DNA from: Pseudomonas bijieensis
GTDB lineage: Bacteria > Pseudomonadota > Gammaproteobacteria > Pseudomonadales > Pseudomonadaceae
Direction: 5' to 3'
NCBI RefSeq assembly: GCF_013347965.1
Contig: NZ_CP048810.1
Span: 4,959,501 to 5,023,500, forward strand
DNA: 64,000 nt
This document shows positions 18,519 to 26,764 of this stretch, piece after piece. The position numbers were made by a program, and so were the translations under genes. Positions within the stretch are counted from its first letter, which is position 1; every line of letters starts with the position of its first letter. The notes beneath the pieces are model-generated. The model saw nothing but the letters and a program-made list of their open reading frames with translations. It did not search any database and was not told the origin of the DNA.

Positions 18519-19167
18519 ACAATTGATGGGGCTCGAGGCCCCGAACGCGAACACGACAGCTAGCCATGGCGCGCCGATCAGCGGGCCGCTGGGCCTGGCC
18601 TCCGGCAAACAGGTCATGTTCGATTCCACACTCAAGTTGTTGCTCGATGGCAACAGCACCGTGGTCATTCCCGGTTCTCAACAGATCTGGAGCCTGGGCA
18701 TCGTCGACCTCGGGCAATCGAACTGGTTGACACGCTGTTACATGAACGACGAAGACTACTGGCTGCAAGTGCACACCAGCGGCGACATCGCCGGGCAGGT
18801 CGAGTCGGTGATCCTGTTCAACTACCTCAGCTACGTCACCCTCAACAGTGAAGCGGAATTGCGCCGGCTGGCCGGCCCTGAAAGCCTGATCGGCCTGCCG
18901 ACCTACACCCACAACGGCGTCGAGTACACCCGCGAATGGGGCACCGAGGCGGGCCAGACCGAACTGGTGGGGTTGAGCGAACGCGTGAGCAATCCGGACG
19001 AGTCCTACAGTGTCGAGCACCGTTCGATGCTGTACGCCCGCGATACCGGCCTGACGGATCGCCGGGAGTTCCTGCTGTTCTCCGTCGAAGAGGACGCCGA
19101 AGGCTCCGTCAGTCTGAGCACTTCGCTGGGTATTTCGCTGTACACCACTGACCTGAACACTCTTTGA
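18505..19167 (+). CDS. yjfK: YjfK: DUF2491 protein
   Basis: 220 residues, no signal peptide. The beginning MGWFKQLMGLEAPNAN and the central YMNDEDYWLQVHTSGDIAGQVES and THNGVEYTREWGTEAG segments are those of the DUF2491 family, a partner of YjfL and YjfM in many genomes. The start lies inside the channel gene, so the two are probably translationally coupled. Predicted cytosolic and beta-rich; biochemical role unknown. Confidence 0.85.
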   Translation: MGWFKQLMGLEAPNANTTASHGAPISGPLGLASGKQVMFDSTLKLLLDGNSTVVIPGSQQIWSLGIVDLGQSNWLTRCYMNDEDYWLQVHTSGDIAGQVESVILFNYLSYVTLNSEAELRRLAGPESLIGLPTYTHNGVEYTREWGTEAGQTELVGLSERVSNPDESYSVEHRSMLYARDTGLTDRREFLLFSVEEDAEGSVSLSTSLGISLYTTDLNTL

Positions 19168-19182
19168 ATAAGGAAGAAGTCC

Positions 19183-19611
19183 ATGCTTGAAGCGCTCTCC
19201 ATTTCCCTGAACAAGGCCGCCGTGTTCGGCTTCGTTTTGTATATCCTCGGCGCCGCCGTGCTGTTCGCACTGTTTCAGTTCATCTACATCCATGTCACGC
19301 CGCACAAAGAGTTCGAACTGATCCGCTCGGGCAACGTGGCTGCGGCCATCGCCCTGAGCGGTGCCCTCATCGGTTTTGCCATCCCGGCCAGCAACGTGAT
19401 TGCCTACTCGATCAGCATGCTGGACTTCGTCGTCTGGGCGGTGATCGCCGCTGTCGTTCAGTTGTTGGCGTTCCTGGTGACCAGCCTGGTGCTCAAGGGC
19501 GCTTCGGCGCGCATCAAGAACGGTGAAATCGCCGCCGGTATCTACATCGCCGCCGTGGCCATCAGCGTCGGCATGTTGAACGCCGCGTGCATGACGCCTT
19601 CCACGAACTGA
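19183..19611 (+). CDS. yjfL: YjfL: DUF350 inner-membrane protein
   Basis: 142 residues with four predicted membrane helices (about 13-33, 50-70, 78-98 and 115-135), the DUF350 pattern. GNVAAAIALSGALIGFAIPASNVIAYS is the conserved heart of the family, and ASARIKNGEIAAGIYIAAVAISVGMLNAACM closes it. It starts 15 bases after yjfK and is followed 19 bases later by a lipoprotein gene. Family function unknown; association with YjfC-type ligases and PspA points to membrane modification or stress. Confidence 0.87.
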   Translation: MLEALSISLNKAAVFGFVLYILGAAVLFALFQFIYIHVTPHKEFELIRSGNVAAAIALSGALIGFAIPASNVIAYSISMLDFVVWAVIAAVVQLLAFLVTSLVLKGASARIKNGEIAAGIYIAAVAISVGMLNAACMTPSTN

Positions 19612-19630
19612 TCGCGCCACGGAGAACCCG

Positions 19631-20332
19631 ATGAAACGAAGCAAGTACGTTCAGCTTTCGCTGGCCGCGTCGGTCGCCCTGGCGATATCCGGCTGCGGGC
19701 CGACGGAAAAAACCTACAAGTTGCAGAAGAAGTACAACTTCCAGTCCGTGCAGCAATGTGTCGATGAAAAGCTGCCGGTGGACATTTGCGCCGACGCCTA
19801 CATGACCGCCATGAGCGAGCATCGTCGCATCGCGCCGACGTACGCCAGCCAGGCTGATTGCGATGCCGACTTTGTCCCCGATTGGTGCCAGCAGGACTCG
19901 GCCGGCCAGTTCATCCCCAAGCTGGGTGGATTTGAGCTGAGCGCCGATGGCGAGGTCACGCAATCCCAGGTCGACGCCGCCCGGGCCCAATTGCCGGCTT
20001 CGGAAGCGAACGTCGGTGGTTCGGGCTTCAGCAACCTGCTGACCGGGCTGTTGATCGGCAACATGCTGAGCGGCAACCGCAACAGCTATTACTCCGAACC
20101 GGTCTACCGTTACCGCGATGATCGTGGCGACTACGGTTCCTCGACGCTCAGCCAGCGGGTTTCCAGCGGCTCGACCTTCACCAAGTCCAACCAGGCGCGG
20201 TATGGCAGCTATACCGATTCCATCAAGAGCAGCAAAGCGATGTCCGTCGCTTCCTCCACGTCTCGCGGTGGCTTCGGTAGCAAGTCCAGCGCCCGCAGCG
20301 GTTGGGGTGGTTCGAGCAGCTCCGGCGGTTGA
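19631..20332 (+). CDS. yjfM: YjfM: DUF1190 lipoprotein
   Basis: 233 residues. The signal peptide ends in the lipobox AISGC (Cys at residue 22), so it should be a lipidated periplasmic protein. DUF1190 features follow: a Cys-bearing region (QQCVDEKLPVDICADAYM, DCDADFVPDWCQQ), a Gly-rich hydrophobic stretch (FSNLLTGLLIGNMLSG) and a long Ser/Gly-rich, apparently disordered tail (SSARSGWGGSSSSGG). It is followed 12 bases later by the ATP-grasp gene. The repetitive tail could be a substrate for the neighbouring YjfC ligase; that is speculation. Confidence 0.86.
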   Translation: MKRSKYVQLSLAASVALAISGCGPTEKTYKLQKKYNFQSVQQCVDEKLPVDICADAYMTAMSEHRRIAPTYASQADCDADFVPDWCQQDSAGQFIPKLGGFELSADGEVTQSQVDAARAQLPASEANVGGSGFSNLLTGLLIGNMLSGNRNSYYSEPVYRYRDDRGDYGSSTLSQRVSSGSTFTKSNQARYGSYTDSIKSSKAMSVASSTSRGGFGSKSSARSGWGGSSSSGG

Positions 20333-20344
20333 GGAACCAGCGCC

Positions 20345-21502
20345 ATGAAGAAGATCCATTGCGCCGAACGTCATGACTGGAAACAGACCGCCGAACAGCT
20401 CGGCTTTCTGTTCCACACCATCGATAACGAACCCTATTGGGACGAAAGCGCGTACTACCAGTTCACCCTCAGGCAGATCGAGGACGACCTGGAAGACCCG
20501 ACCACCGAGATCCATGACATGTGCATGGACCTCGTGGCCCGCGTGGTACAAAGCGAAGAGCTGTTGGAGCGCCTGAGCATTCCCGCGCCGTTCTTCGACC
20601 TGGTGCGCACTTCATGGCTCGAAGGCCACCCGCACCTGTATGGGCGCATGGATTTCTCCTACAACGGCAGCGGCCCGGCCAAGTTGCTGGAGCTCAACTA
20701 CGACACGCCGACCAGCCTCTATGAAGCCGCGGCGTTTCAGTGGGGCTGGCTGGAGCAATGCATCGAGCGCGGCTTGCTGCCCAAGCATGCCGACCAGTTC
20801 AACAGCATCGACACCAAGCTGCACCAGGCCTTTGCCCAGTTGCAGCTCAAGGAACCGTTTTACTTCGCTTCGATGAAAGGCTCGGTGGAGGACAAAGGCA
20901 CCACGGATTACTTGCGGCTGATCGCGGAGAAAGTCGGTATCGAATCGCGGCACATCGATATCGAAGACATCGGCCTCAACAGTGACGGGCGTTTCGTCGA
21001 CCTGGAGGAACGCTGGATTCCGCACCTGTTCAAGCTGCACGCCTGGGAGTTCATCTTCCACGAGCCGTTTGGTGAAGCGATTGCCCACTGTGATACGCAG
21101 TTTTTCGAGCCGGCCTGGAAGTCGATCATCTCCAACAAAGGCATCCTGCCGTTGCTGTGGGAATTCAACAAAGGCCACCCGAACCTGCTCGCGGCCCACC
21201 TGGATACCGACACCAGCAAAGCCGTGCCCAAGGGCTGGGTGCGCAAGCCGTTCTTTTCCCGGGAAGGCGCCAACATCGAGCTGCAAACAGCGGATGGCCT
21301 GATCGTCAAAGAAGACGGGCCCTACACCGACGCGCCGTTCATTCTCCAGGAATTCGCGCCGCTGCCGAAGTTCGACGACAGCTACACGCTGATCGGTTCC
21401 TGGGTCATCGGCGACCAGGCGGCGGGCATTGGCGTGCGGGAAGACAACAGCTTGATCACCAAGGATTCGAGCCGGTTCTTGCCGCATCTGATCCTCGACT
21501 GA
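20345..21502 (+). CDS. yjfC: YjfC: glutathionylspermidine synthase-like ATP-grasp ligase
   Basis: 385 residues homologous to the synthetase half of glutathionylspermidine synthase. Marks are YGRMDFSYNGSGPAKLLELNYDTPTSLYEA near residue 99, the ATP-grasp Lys/Glu region KPFFSREGANIEL near 300, and the metal-binding end ILQEFAPLPKFDDSYTLIGSWVIGDQAAGIGVRED. It lacks the amidase half of the bifunctional enzyme. It probably forms an amide bond on a peptide or protein in this operon; its substrate is not known. Last gene of the yjf operon, followed by a REP. Confidence 0.9.
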   Translation: MKKIHCAERHDWKQTAEQLGFLFHTIDNEPYWDESAYYQFTLRQIEDDLEDPTTEIHDMCMDLVARVVQSEELLERLSIPAPFFDLVRTSWLEGHPHLYGRMDFSYNGSGPAKLLELNYDTPTSLYEAAAFQWGWLEQCIERGLLPKHADQFNSIDTKLHQAFAQLQLKEPFYFASMKGSVEDKGTTDYLRLIAEKVGIESRHIDIEDIGLNSDGRFVDLEERWIPHLFKLHAWEFIFHEPFGEAIAHCDTQFFEPAWKSIISNKGILPLLWEFNKGHPNLLAAHLDTDTSKAVPKGWVRKPFFSREGANIELQTADGLIVKEDGPYTDAPFILQEFAPLPKFDDSYTLIGSWVIGDQAAGIGVREDNSLITKDSSRFLPHLILD

Positions 21503-21527
21503 TTGTCTGACACTAAGCACTGAACCC

Positions 21528-21619
21528 CTGTGGGAGCGAGCCTGCTCGCGATAGGGGCATGTCAGTCAACATCGATGTTGGCTGATTCACCGCTATCGCG
21601 AGCAGGCTCGCTCTCACAG
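21528..21619. repeat. REP doublet between convergent operons
   Basis: CTGTGGGAGCGAGCCTGCTC and its inverse (one mismatch, CTCTCACAGG) lie between the convergent yjfC and ynbB ends. Probably serves as transcript-end structure for both operons. Confidence 0.85.
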
Positions 21620-21643
21620 GTTGGGTGTTCGCCGCAGACTTTT

Positions 21644-22576
21644 TCAGGTCCACCAGTACCGAACCAGATGGAAGAAGATCGGCGCGGCGAAGCACACCGA
21701 GTCCAACCGGTCGAGCATGCCACCGTGGCCTTCGATCATGTGGCCCCAGTCCTTCACACCGCGGTCGCGTTTGATCGCTGACATGACGATGCCGCCGGCA
21801 AAGCCCAGCAGGTTGATCAGCAAGGCGATGAGGAACGACTGCCACGGATTGAACGGCGTGATCCACCACAGCGCGCCACCGATCAGCGAGGCCAGGAAAA
21901 TGCCGCCGGCAAACCCCTCCACGGTTTTCGAGGGCGACAGGTTCGGCGCGATCTTGTGTTTGCCGAACAGCTTGCCGCACACGTACTGCAACACATCCGA
22001 CAGCTGCACCACGATCACCAGGTACGCGATCAGCAACAGGTTGCGCCCTTCGAAACCGGCGATGTCCAGCGTCAGCAGGGCGGGCACGAAGGAGATGCAG
22101 AACACCGCGATCATCAGCCCCCACTGGACCTTGGAAGCGCGCTCCAGGAAGTGCGTACTGTCGCCACCCAAGGACGCCAGGATCGGCAGCAGCAGGAACA
22201 CGTACACCGGGATGAAGATCGAAAACAGCCCGTACCAGTCGTAGTAGATCAGCAGGTATTGCAGCGGCAGCGCCAGGTAGAACGCTGCCACCAGGGCCGG
22301 ATAATCACTGCGCCGGGTCGGCGTCAGGGTGAGGAACTCGCGCAGGGCGTAGAACGACACCGCGTAGAACAACAGAATCACCGCCGCGTTGCCGAGCCAG
22401 AACGCAATGCCGATCACCAGCACCATGATCCACCAGGCGTTGATCCGCGCGTTGAGGTTGTCGATGACCGAGTTTGGCGCGCCTTTGGTGCGCAGCTTGA
22501 GAATGAAACCAATCAGCGAAGCCAGCACCAGAATCGCGCCGATCCCGCCAAATAACATCAGGGTATATCGATCCAT
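21644..22576 (-). CDS. CdsA-like phosphatidate cytidylyltransferase (YnbB-type)
   Basis: 310 residues with about eight membrane helices. The C-terminal signature KIAPNLSPSKTVEGFAGGIFLASLIGGALWW and the Asp-containing end (RDRGVKDWGHMIEGHGGMLDRLDS) match CDP-diglyceride synthases (SPSKTxEG...KDxGxxxPGHGGxxDRxDS, here IEGHGG). It makes CDP-activated lipid from CTP and phosphatidate. The start ATG 22576 lies 1 base past the acyltransferase stop. Last gene of a six-gene operon that supplies the CDP-lipid, a transferase and phosphatases, resembling E. coli ynbABCD. Not the housekeeping cdsA, which is normally in the bam/lpx region. Confidence 0.9.
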   Translation of the reverse strand: MDRYTLMLFGGIGAILVLASLIGFILKLRTKGAPNSVIDNLNARINAWWIMVLVIGIAFWLGNAAVILLFYAVSFYALREFLTLTPTRRSDYPALVAAFYLALPLQYLLIYYDWYGLFSIFIPVYVFLLLPILASLGGDSTHFLERASKVQWGLMIAVFCISFVPALLTLDIAGFEGRNLLLIAYLVIVVQLSDVLQYVCGKLFGKHKIAPNLSPSKTVEGFAGGIFLASLIGGALWWITPFNPWQSFLIALLINLLGFAGGIVMSAIKRDRGVKDWGHMIEGHGGMLDRLDSVCFAAPIFFHLVRYWWT

Positions 22577-22577
22577 G

Positions 22578-23198
22578 TCAGACGTGCTCCGGGGCCAGTG
22601 CCAGCAGCGCGGCGCGGCTGCGTTCAAGAAATTGCTCTTTGCTTTCACCTTCTTCGATGCACAGCGGCGCGCCGAAACTGGTGGTGCATAACAGCGGCAG
22701 AGGCAAGACCCGGCCTTTGGGCATGACGCGGTTGAGGTTGGCGATCCACACCGGGATCACCTCGACCTCGGGATGAGCCTTCATCAAGTGATAGATCCCG
22801 CTCTTGAACGGCAGCAAGCCTTCGTCGGGGTTGCGCGTGCCCTCGGGGAAGATGATCAGCGAGTCGCCGTTCTCCAGGGCTTCGAGCATTGGCTGCAATG
22901 GGTTGTACGAAGGATCCTTGCGTTCGCGGTCCACCAGCACACCGTTGAACACTCGGTTGATGATGTAGCGCCGCACCGGGCTGGTCTGCCAATAGTCGGC
23001 ACCGGCGACCGGCCGGGTCAGCTTGCGCAACGCCGGCGGCAGCGAGGCCCAGAGCAACACGAAGTCACCGTGGCTGCTGTGGTTGGCGAAGTAGATCCGC
23101 TGCACCTGCGTCGGCGCACAGCCGAGCCACAGGCTGCGAGCACCGGTGACCATGCGGGCGGCGGAGGTGATGAGGTTGGCGACCACGGATTCGAACAT
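22578..23198 (-). CDS. 1-acyl-glycerol-3-phosphate acyltransferase family (PlsC-like)
   Basis: 206 residues with the PlsC motifs: NHSSHGD (HX4D, residues ~39-45) and FPEGTRNPDEG (near residue 117), plus LVDRERKD between them. It should transfer an acyl chain from acyl-CoA or acyl-ACP to a lysophosphatidate-type acceptor at the inner membrane. AAGGAA lies 6 bases before the ATG. It sits between the small membrane protein and ynbB, so it probably makes the phosphatidate the CdsA-like enzyme activates. Confidence 0.9.
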   Translation of the reverse strand: MFESVVANLITSAARMVTGARSLWLGCAPTQVQRIYFANHSSHGDFVLLWASLPPALRKLTRPVAGADYWQTSPVRRYIINRVFNGVLVDRERKDPSYNPLQPMLEALENGDSLIIFPEGTRNPDEGLLPFKSGIYHLMKAHPEVEVIPVWIANLNRVMPKGRVLPLPLLCTTSFGAPLCIEEGESKEQFLERSRAALLALAPEHV

Positions 23199-23207
23199 GA
23201 GGATTCC

Positions 23208-23663
23208 TTATCCTGAAAAGGCTAGCCAGGGACTGGCCAGGATGAAGCCCAGCGTCAAGACAACTTGTGCGGCCAGCAATCGCGACTGTCGACGCAGCAG
23301 CAACAACGCGCCGTGCCGGCGTTCGGTCCAGAGACGGCCGGCGCGTTCGGCCGGTTGCAGGCCCAGGGAGGTGAGGGCCTGATCCAAGGTGTAGGTGCGC
23401 TCGGCCAGGGATTGAGTGCTGTCAGCCATGCGCTGAAACAGATCGGCATCAAATGCCACGCGCAACGCCCAGTATTTTTCCAGCACACCGAGCACGATCA
23501 GTACGGCGCTCAACAGCAGCAACCACGGATCGATGACCCCCACCAACCACTGCCCCAACCCCAGCAGCACCGCCAGCAGCGTCAGCCCGGTGGACAACTG
23601 ATCCAGCGATTGACCGCGGCGCAACAGACTTGCCACGGTGTGCAGTTCCATATCAGTGATCAT
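23208..23663 (-). CDS. Small inner-membrane protein of the ynb-type operon
   Basis: 151 residues from ATG 23663, chosen because GGGAG lies 7 bases upstream; an ATG at 23669 is crowded by the site. It overlaps the end of the phosphatase gene by 11 bases. Two hydrophobic segments lie near residues 25-60 (TLLAVLLGLGQWLVGVIDPW, LLLLSAVLIVLGVLEKYWAL) and one at the end (AAQVVLTLGFILASPWLAF). The middle is charged and helical. I recognise no domain. Its position suggests a partner of the lipid enzymes. Confidence 0.75.
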   Translation of the reverse strand: MITDMELHTVASLLRRGQSLDQLSTGLTLLAVLLGLGQWLVGVIDPWLLLLSAVLIVLGVLEKYWALRVAFDADLFQRMADSTQSLAERTYTLDQALTSLGLQPAERAGRLWTERRHGALLLLRRQSRLLAAQVVLTLGFILASPWLAFSG

Positions 23664-24996
23664 GGACATTCTCCCGGCTTGTGGATAACGGCTCCAACGC
23701 CCGACGATGCGCCGCATGCAAGACAATGCGCGGGCGAACGCGCTGGATTTGCACGATAGCCGCATCAACATTCGCTGCCCGACCACTGTGCAACAACCAG
23801 GCGACCACGGCAGTTGCGCTACGGGAATAGCCCAAGGCGCAGCAGACCAGCACCGGCCCGCGCTGACGAAGGCTTTCGATGGCCTCCGCCGCTTTCAGGC
23901 ATTGCTCGGTGGTCGGCGCCGTCAGGTCGAGCACCGGTAGCGAGCGATAGGCAACCCCCGTGCTGTCCATGGACAGTTCTGCGCAGAGGTCGAGCACCCC
24001 GCTAAACGCGCTGTCCTTCAGCTCCATCGGCGTGGGAATGCGCCCGAGCCAGACGTTATCCGCTACTTGATCCGGTTGCGGATGTTGGCGCGTCCACCAG
24101 CGGGAATTGATCCACGCCGCCGCCAGATAAGGCGCCAGCAACCAGCGCGCCGCCGGGCTCAAGCGGCCATCGACACGCTTCTGGAAACCGTCGGCACCGA
24201 ACACCAGGTAATTCAGCGCCACCATGAGCACCGCCACCGCCGGCCAGATCAACCAGAGCCACGCGCCGCCCAAGGCAAACGCCGGGATGAACAGCGCCGC
24301 CGCGCCCAAGCCATAACGCAGCGCCAATCGCCGGCGGGCAGGGTCTGTCGCCAGACGCGCACTCAGCAGCGGGCTCGGCCGATCCAACGGCCATAACCAC
24401 ACACACAACCAACCGGCCAACGCCCCCGTGGGCAGGTCAATGAAGTGATGTTGATAAGTGGTCAGCACCGACACACCAATCAGTGCGAACCACCCGTGCA
24501 TCAGCCAGCGCCAGAACCCCTGTAGATGCCGCTGATAACAGACCCACAGCACCACCAGCAACGCGATGTGCAGCGATGGCGCCTGGTTGAACGGCTTGTC
24601 GAACCCCGCCAGCACCTCGAACAACCAACCGAACACCCCGTCCATTTCCGGCCGGGGGAAGGTAAAGCGCAGCGGCCAGAGCAGAAAGCAGCTGACCGCA
24701 ATCACCTGGGCCGTGAGCAGGCGCAAGGCGTGGCGCTTGAGTTCGACACGGCTGGTGGGCAACAGCAGGGACAGGCCGTACAGCAGATCGATCGACCAGT
24801 ACGGCACGATGGTCCAGGCCATGAACGGCATGTGGCTTTCCCAGGCGAACACCAGCGTGCCGACGTCGTCACGCTGGGAGGTGACCCAGGTGGCGAAGCC
24901 ATAGGTGCTGAAGAACAGCGGCGCCAGCAACAGCAGCCACAGCACTGCCGGTTTCAGCAGTGCGGGCTCGCGGGCCGGAGCGATGACGGCGCTCAT
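23653..24996 (-). CDS. PAP2-dual-specificity phosphatase fusion (YnbD-type)
   Basis: 447 residues from ATG 24996, which overlaps the stop of the preceding gene (TAATG); an upstream Met at 25038 is less likely. The N-terminal half is membrane-embedded with a PAP2-like core (RFTFPRPE, NQAPSLHIALLV, YQHHFIDLPTGALAGW). The soluble C-terminal domain is a Cys-dependent phosphatase with VCCALGYSRSATAVVAWL, i.e. CX5R. Both halves would remove phosphate, one from lipid phosphate and one from a phosphoester, as expected for a phospholipid-phosphate intermediate such as phosphatidylglycerophosphate or phosphatidylinositol phosphate. This resembles YnbD. Confidence 0.87.
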   Translation of the reverse strand: MSAVIAPAREPALLKPAVLWLLLLAPLFFSTYGFATWVTSQRDDVGTLVFAWESHMPFMAWTIVPYWSIDLLYGLSLLLPTSRVELKRHALRLLTAQVIAVSCFLLWPLRFTFPRPEMDGVFGWLFEVLAGFDKPFNQAPSLHIALLVVLWVCYQRHLQGFWRWLMHGWFALIGVSVLTTYQHHFIDLPTGALAGWLCVWLWPLDRPSPLLSARLATDPARRRLALRYGLGAAALFIPAFALGGAWLWLIWPAVAVLMVALNYLVFGADGFQKRVDGRLSPAARWLLAPYLAAAWINSRWWTRQHPQPDQVADNVWLGRIPTPMELKDSAFSGVLDLCAELSMDSTGVAYRSLPVLDLTAPTTEQCLKAAEAIESLRQRGPVLVCCALGYSRSATAVVAWLLHSGRAANVDAAIVQIQRVRPRIVLHAAHRRALEPLSTSRENVHDH

Positions 24997-26753
24997 TACT
25001 GCACTCGCTGGGCCAGCGAAACGCTGAAGATGCCCCATTCATCGACCCGCAGGGTGATCTTGCGAAAGCCCGCCGCCTCGACCAGTTGATCCATTTCCGC
25101 CTGCGTACGCCGACGCATCACCCAAGCCTGCCCGGCACGGTGGCTGGTGAGGGCGCGGGCGATCAGTTCCAGTTGCGGGTGCCACGGCTGGCCGGTGTAG
25201 ACCAGGAAACCGCCAGGCTCTACCGCTTCGGCCAATCCGGCGAGGGAGCCGCCGACCATCTGGTTATCGGCAAACAGCTCATACAAGCCGGACACCACGG
25301 CCAGGGTCGGTTTTGGCTGCAGCGCCGCCAGGTCCTGGCGATCAAACGCGTCGCCTTTGACGAACCGGGCGATATCACCCAAGCCCTTTTCGAGGATCAA
25401 GGCGCTGCCATCGCGCACGTTGATGTCGCTGTAGTCGCGCAGCAGGATCGACTCCGGCAACGGGCTGACGCCTTGCAGCGCTTCGAGAATGTAGCGGCCA
25501 TGACCGGCGGCGATATCGACGATGCGCACTTCGCGGTCTTGGGCGCGCAACTCGCCCATGGCCAGGCGCAGCAGTTCTTCAACGTGCACTTTGCGCTGAC
25601 GAATGCCGCGCCAGCCGATGGAGTTCAGGTAGTTCTGGTCAATCATCTTGCCCACGGCCGAGGTGCCGGTGGGGCGATTGCGGTAGACGTAGTCCAGGGT
25701 ACTGCCGGAGTCGAACCCGGTGTCGAAGCCCAATTTCACGCCCGCAGACAATTTGCTGCCAAAGCGCATGCTGGCGCGGGTCATGCGCCAGTACAGGTCG
25801 CGCAACGAGTTGTGCGGCAGCGGCGTCGCCAGGGTTTCGGCTTCGGCGCAGGTCACGCCCAGGCGATCGGCGTCCAGCAGGGAAGGGCGCTCCAGCGGGC
25901 GGGCGAAGTTTTGCAGGATGAAGCGGCGGGCACTGGCGATGGCCGGCGCGCGGTTCTTCTCGCCGAGGGTGTCGTGGAAGAACCCCGGCAGGATGTGCTT
26001 CTCCTTGTGCAAACTGCCCAGGCGATCGAAGAACTGTTCCTGGGGTTTGCGGTGCACGACAAAGTCCGAGCCGGAGATCAACAGCTGCGTCGGCACCTGG
26101 ATCGCCTGGGCGTCGGCCACCACGCGGTCGGCGGCTTCGTACAGGCCCAGCAGTACGTTCACCGAAATCGCCTTGGTGATCAGCGGATCGCTGTCGTAGG
26201 ACGCCACCCGTTCCGGGTCATGGCTGAGGAACTTCGCCTTGACGTAACTGTTGACGAAAAAATTGCCGCGAAACTTGCGCATCAGTGCCAGGCCCGGACG
26301 AGCGAACGGCACGTAGAGCTTGACCTTGAACGCCGGCGAGGCCAGCACCAGCGAACGGATGCGCGGTGCGTAATCGTGGACCCAGGTCGATGCGATCACC
26401 GCCCCGACGCTTTGCGCGACCACGGCGATGTTCGACTCGTCGATCTGATGCGTGGCGCCGATGTGATCGCAGAAGGTCTGCACATCCCGCGCACTGGTGG
26501 CAAAGCTCGGGCTGTCGCCGCGCGCGCCCGGCGACTGGCCATGGCCCCGTGCGTCCCAGGCAAAAAAGTCGAAGCCGGGCAAATCCAGCTCATCCACCAG
26601 GTGCGCAATGCGCCCGGAGTGTTCATGCCCGCGGTGAAACAACAACACGGCCTGGCGGGGTTCACCCGCAGAGGCATTGACAGCCGGCCAGTGCCGGTAG
26701 AACAACTCCACGCCATCGTGGGTGGTGAACGTCAGTTCCTGGGCTTCGCGCAT
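24996..26753 (-). CDS. Alpha/beta hydrolase-methyltransferase fusion (YnbC-type)
   Basis: 585 residues in two parts. Residues ~1-290 are a monoglyceride-lipase-like alpha/beta hydrolase: VLLFHRGHEHSGR (oxyanion turn), FAWDARGHGQSPG, then AQSVGAVIA as the nucleophile elbow (Ser), with Asp in ISGSDFVV and His in GFFHDTLGE. Residues ~370-585 are a class I SAM methyltransferase: VRIVDIAAGHGRYILEAL (motif I), LRDYSDINV, and PTLAVVSGLYELF. The fusion suggests lysolipid or acyl-ester handling plus methylation of a polar headgroup. Second gene of the operon, 11 bases after the CDP-alcohol transferase. Confidence 0.88.
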   Translation of the reverse strand: MREAQELTFTTHDGVELFYRHWPAVNASAGEPRQAVLLFHRGHEHSGRIAHLVDELDLPGFDFFAWDARGHGQSPGARGDSPSFATSARDVQTFCDHIGATHQIDESNIAVVAQSVGAVIASTWVHDYAPRIRSLVLASPAFKVKLYVPFARPGLALMRKFRGNFFVNSYVKAKFLSHDPERVASYDSDPLITKAISVNVLLGLYEAADRVVADAQAIQVPTQLLISGSDFVVHRKPQEQFFDRLGSLHKEKHILPGFFHDTLGEKNRAPAIASARRFILQNFARPLERPSLLDADRLGVTCAEAETLATPLPHNSLRDLYWRMTRASMRFGSKLSAGVKLGFDTGFDSGSTLDYVYRNRPTGTSAVGKMIDQNYLNSIGWRGIRQRKVHVEELLRLAMGELRAQDREVRIVDIAAGHGRYILEALQGVSPLPESILLRDYSDINVRDGSALILEKGLGDIARFVKGDAFDRQDLAALQPKPTLAVVSGLYELFADNQMVGGSLAGLAEAVEPGGFLVYTGQPWHPQLELIARALTSHRAGQAWVMRRRTQAEMDQLVEAAGFRKITLRVDEWGIFSVSLAQRVQ

Positions 26754-26764
26754 TGCAAGTTCCT

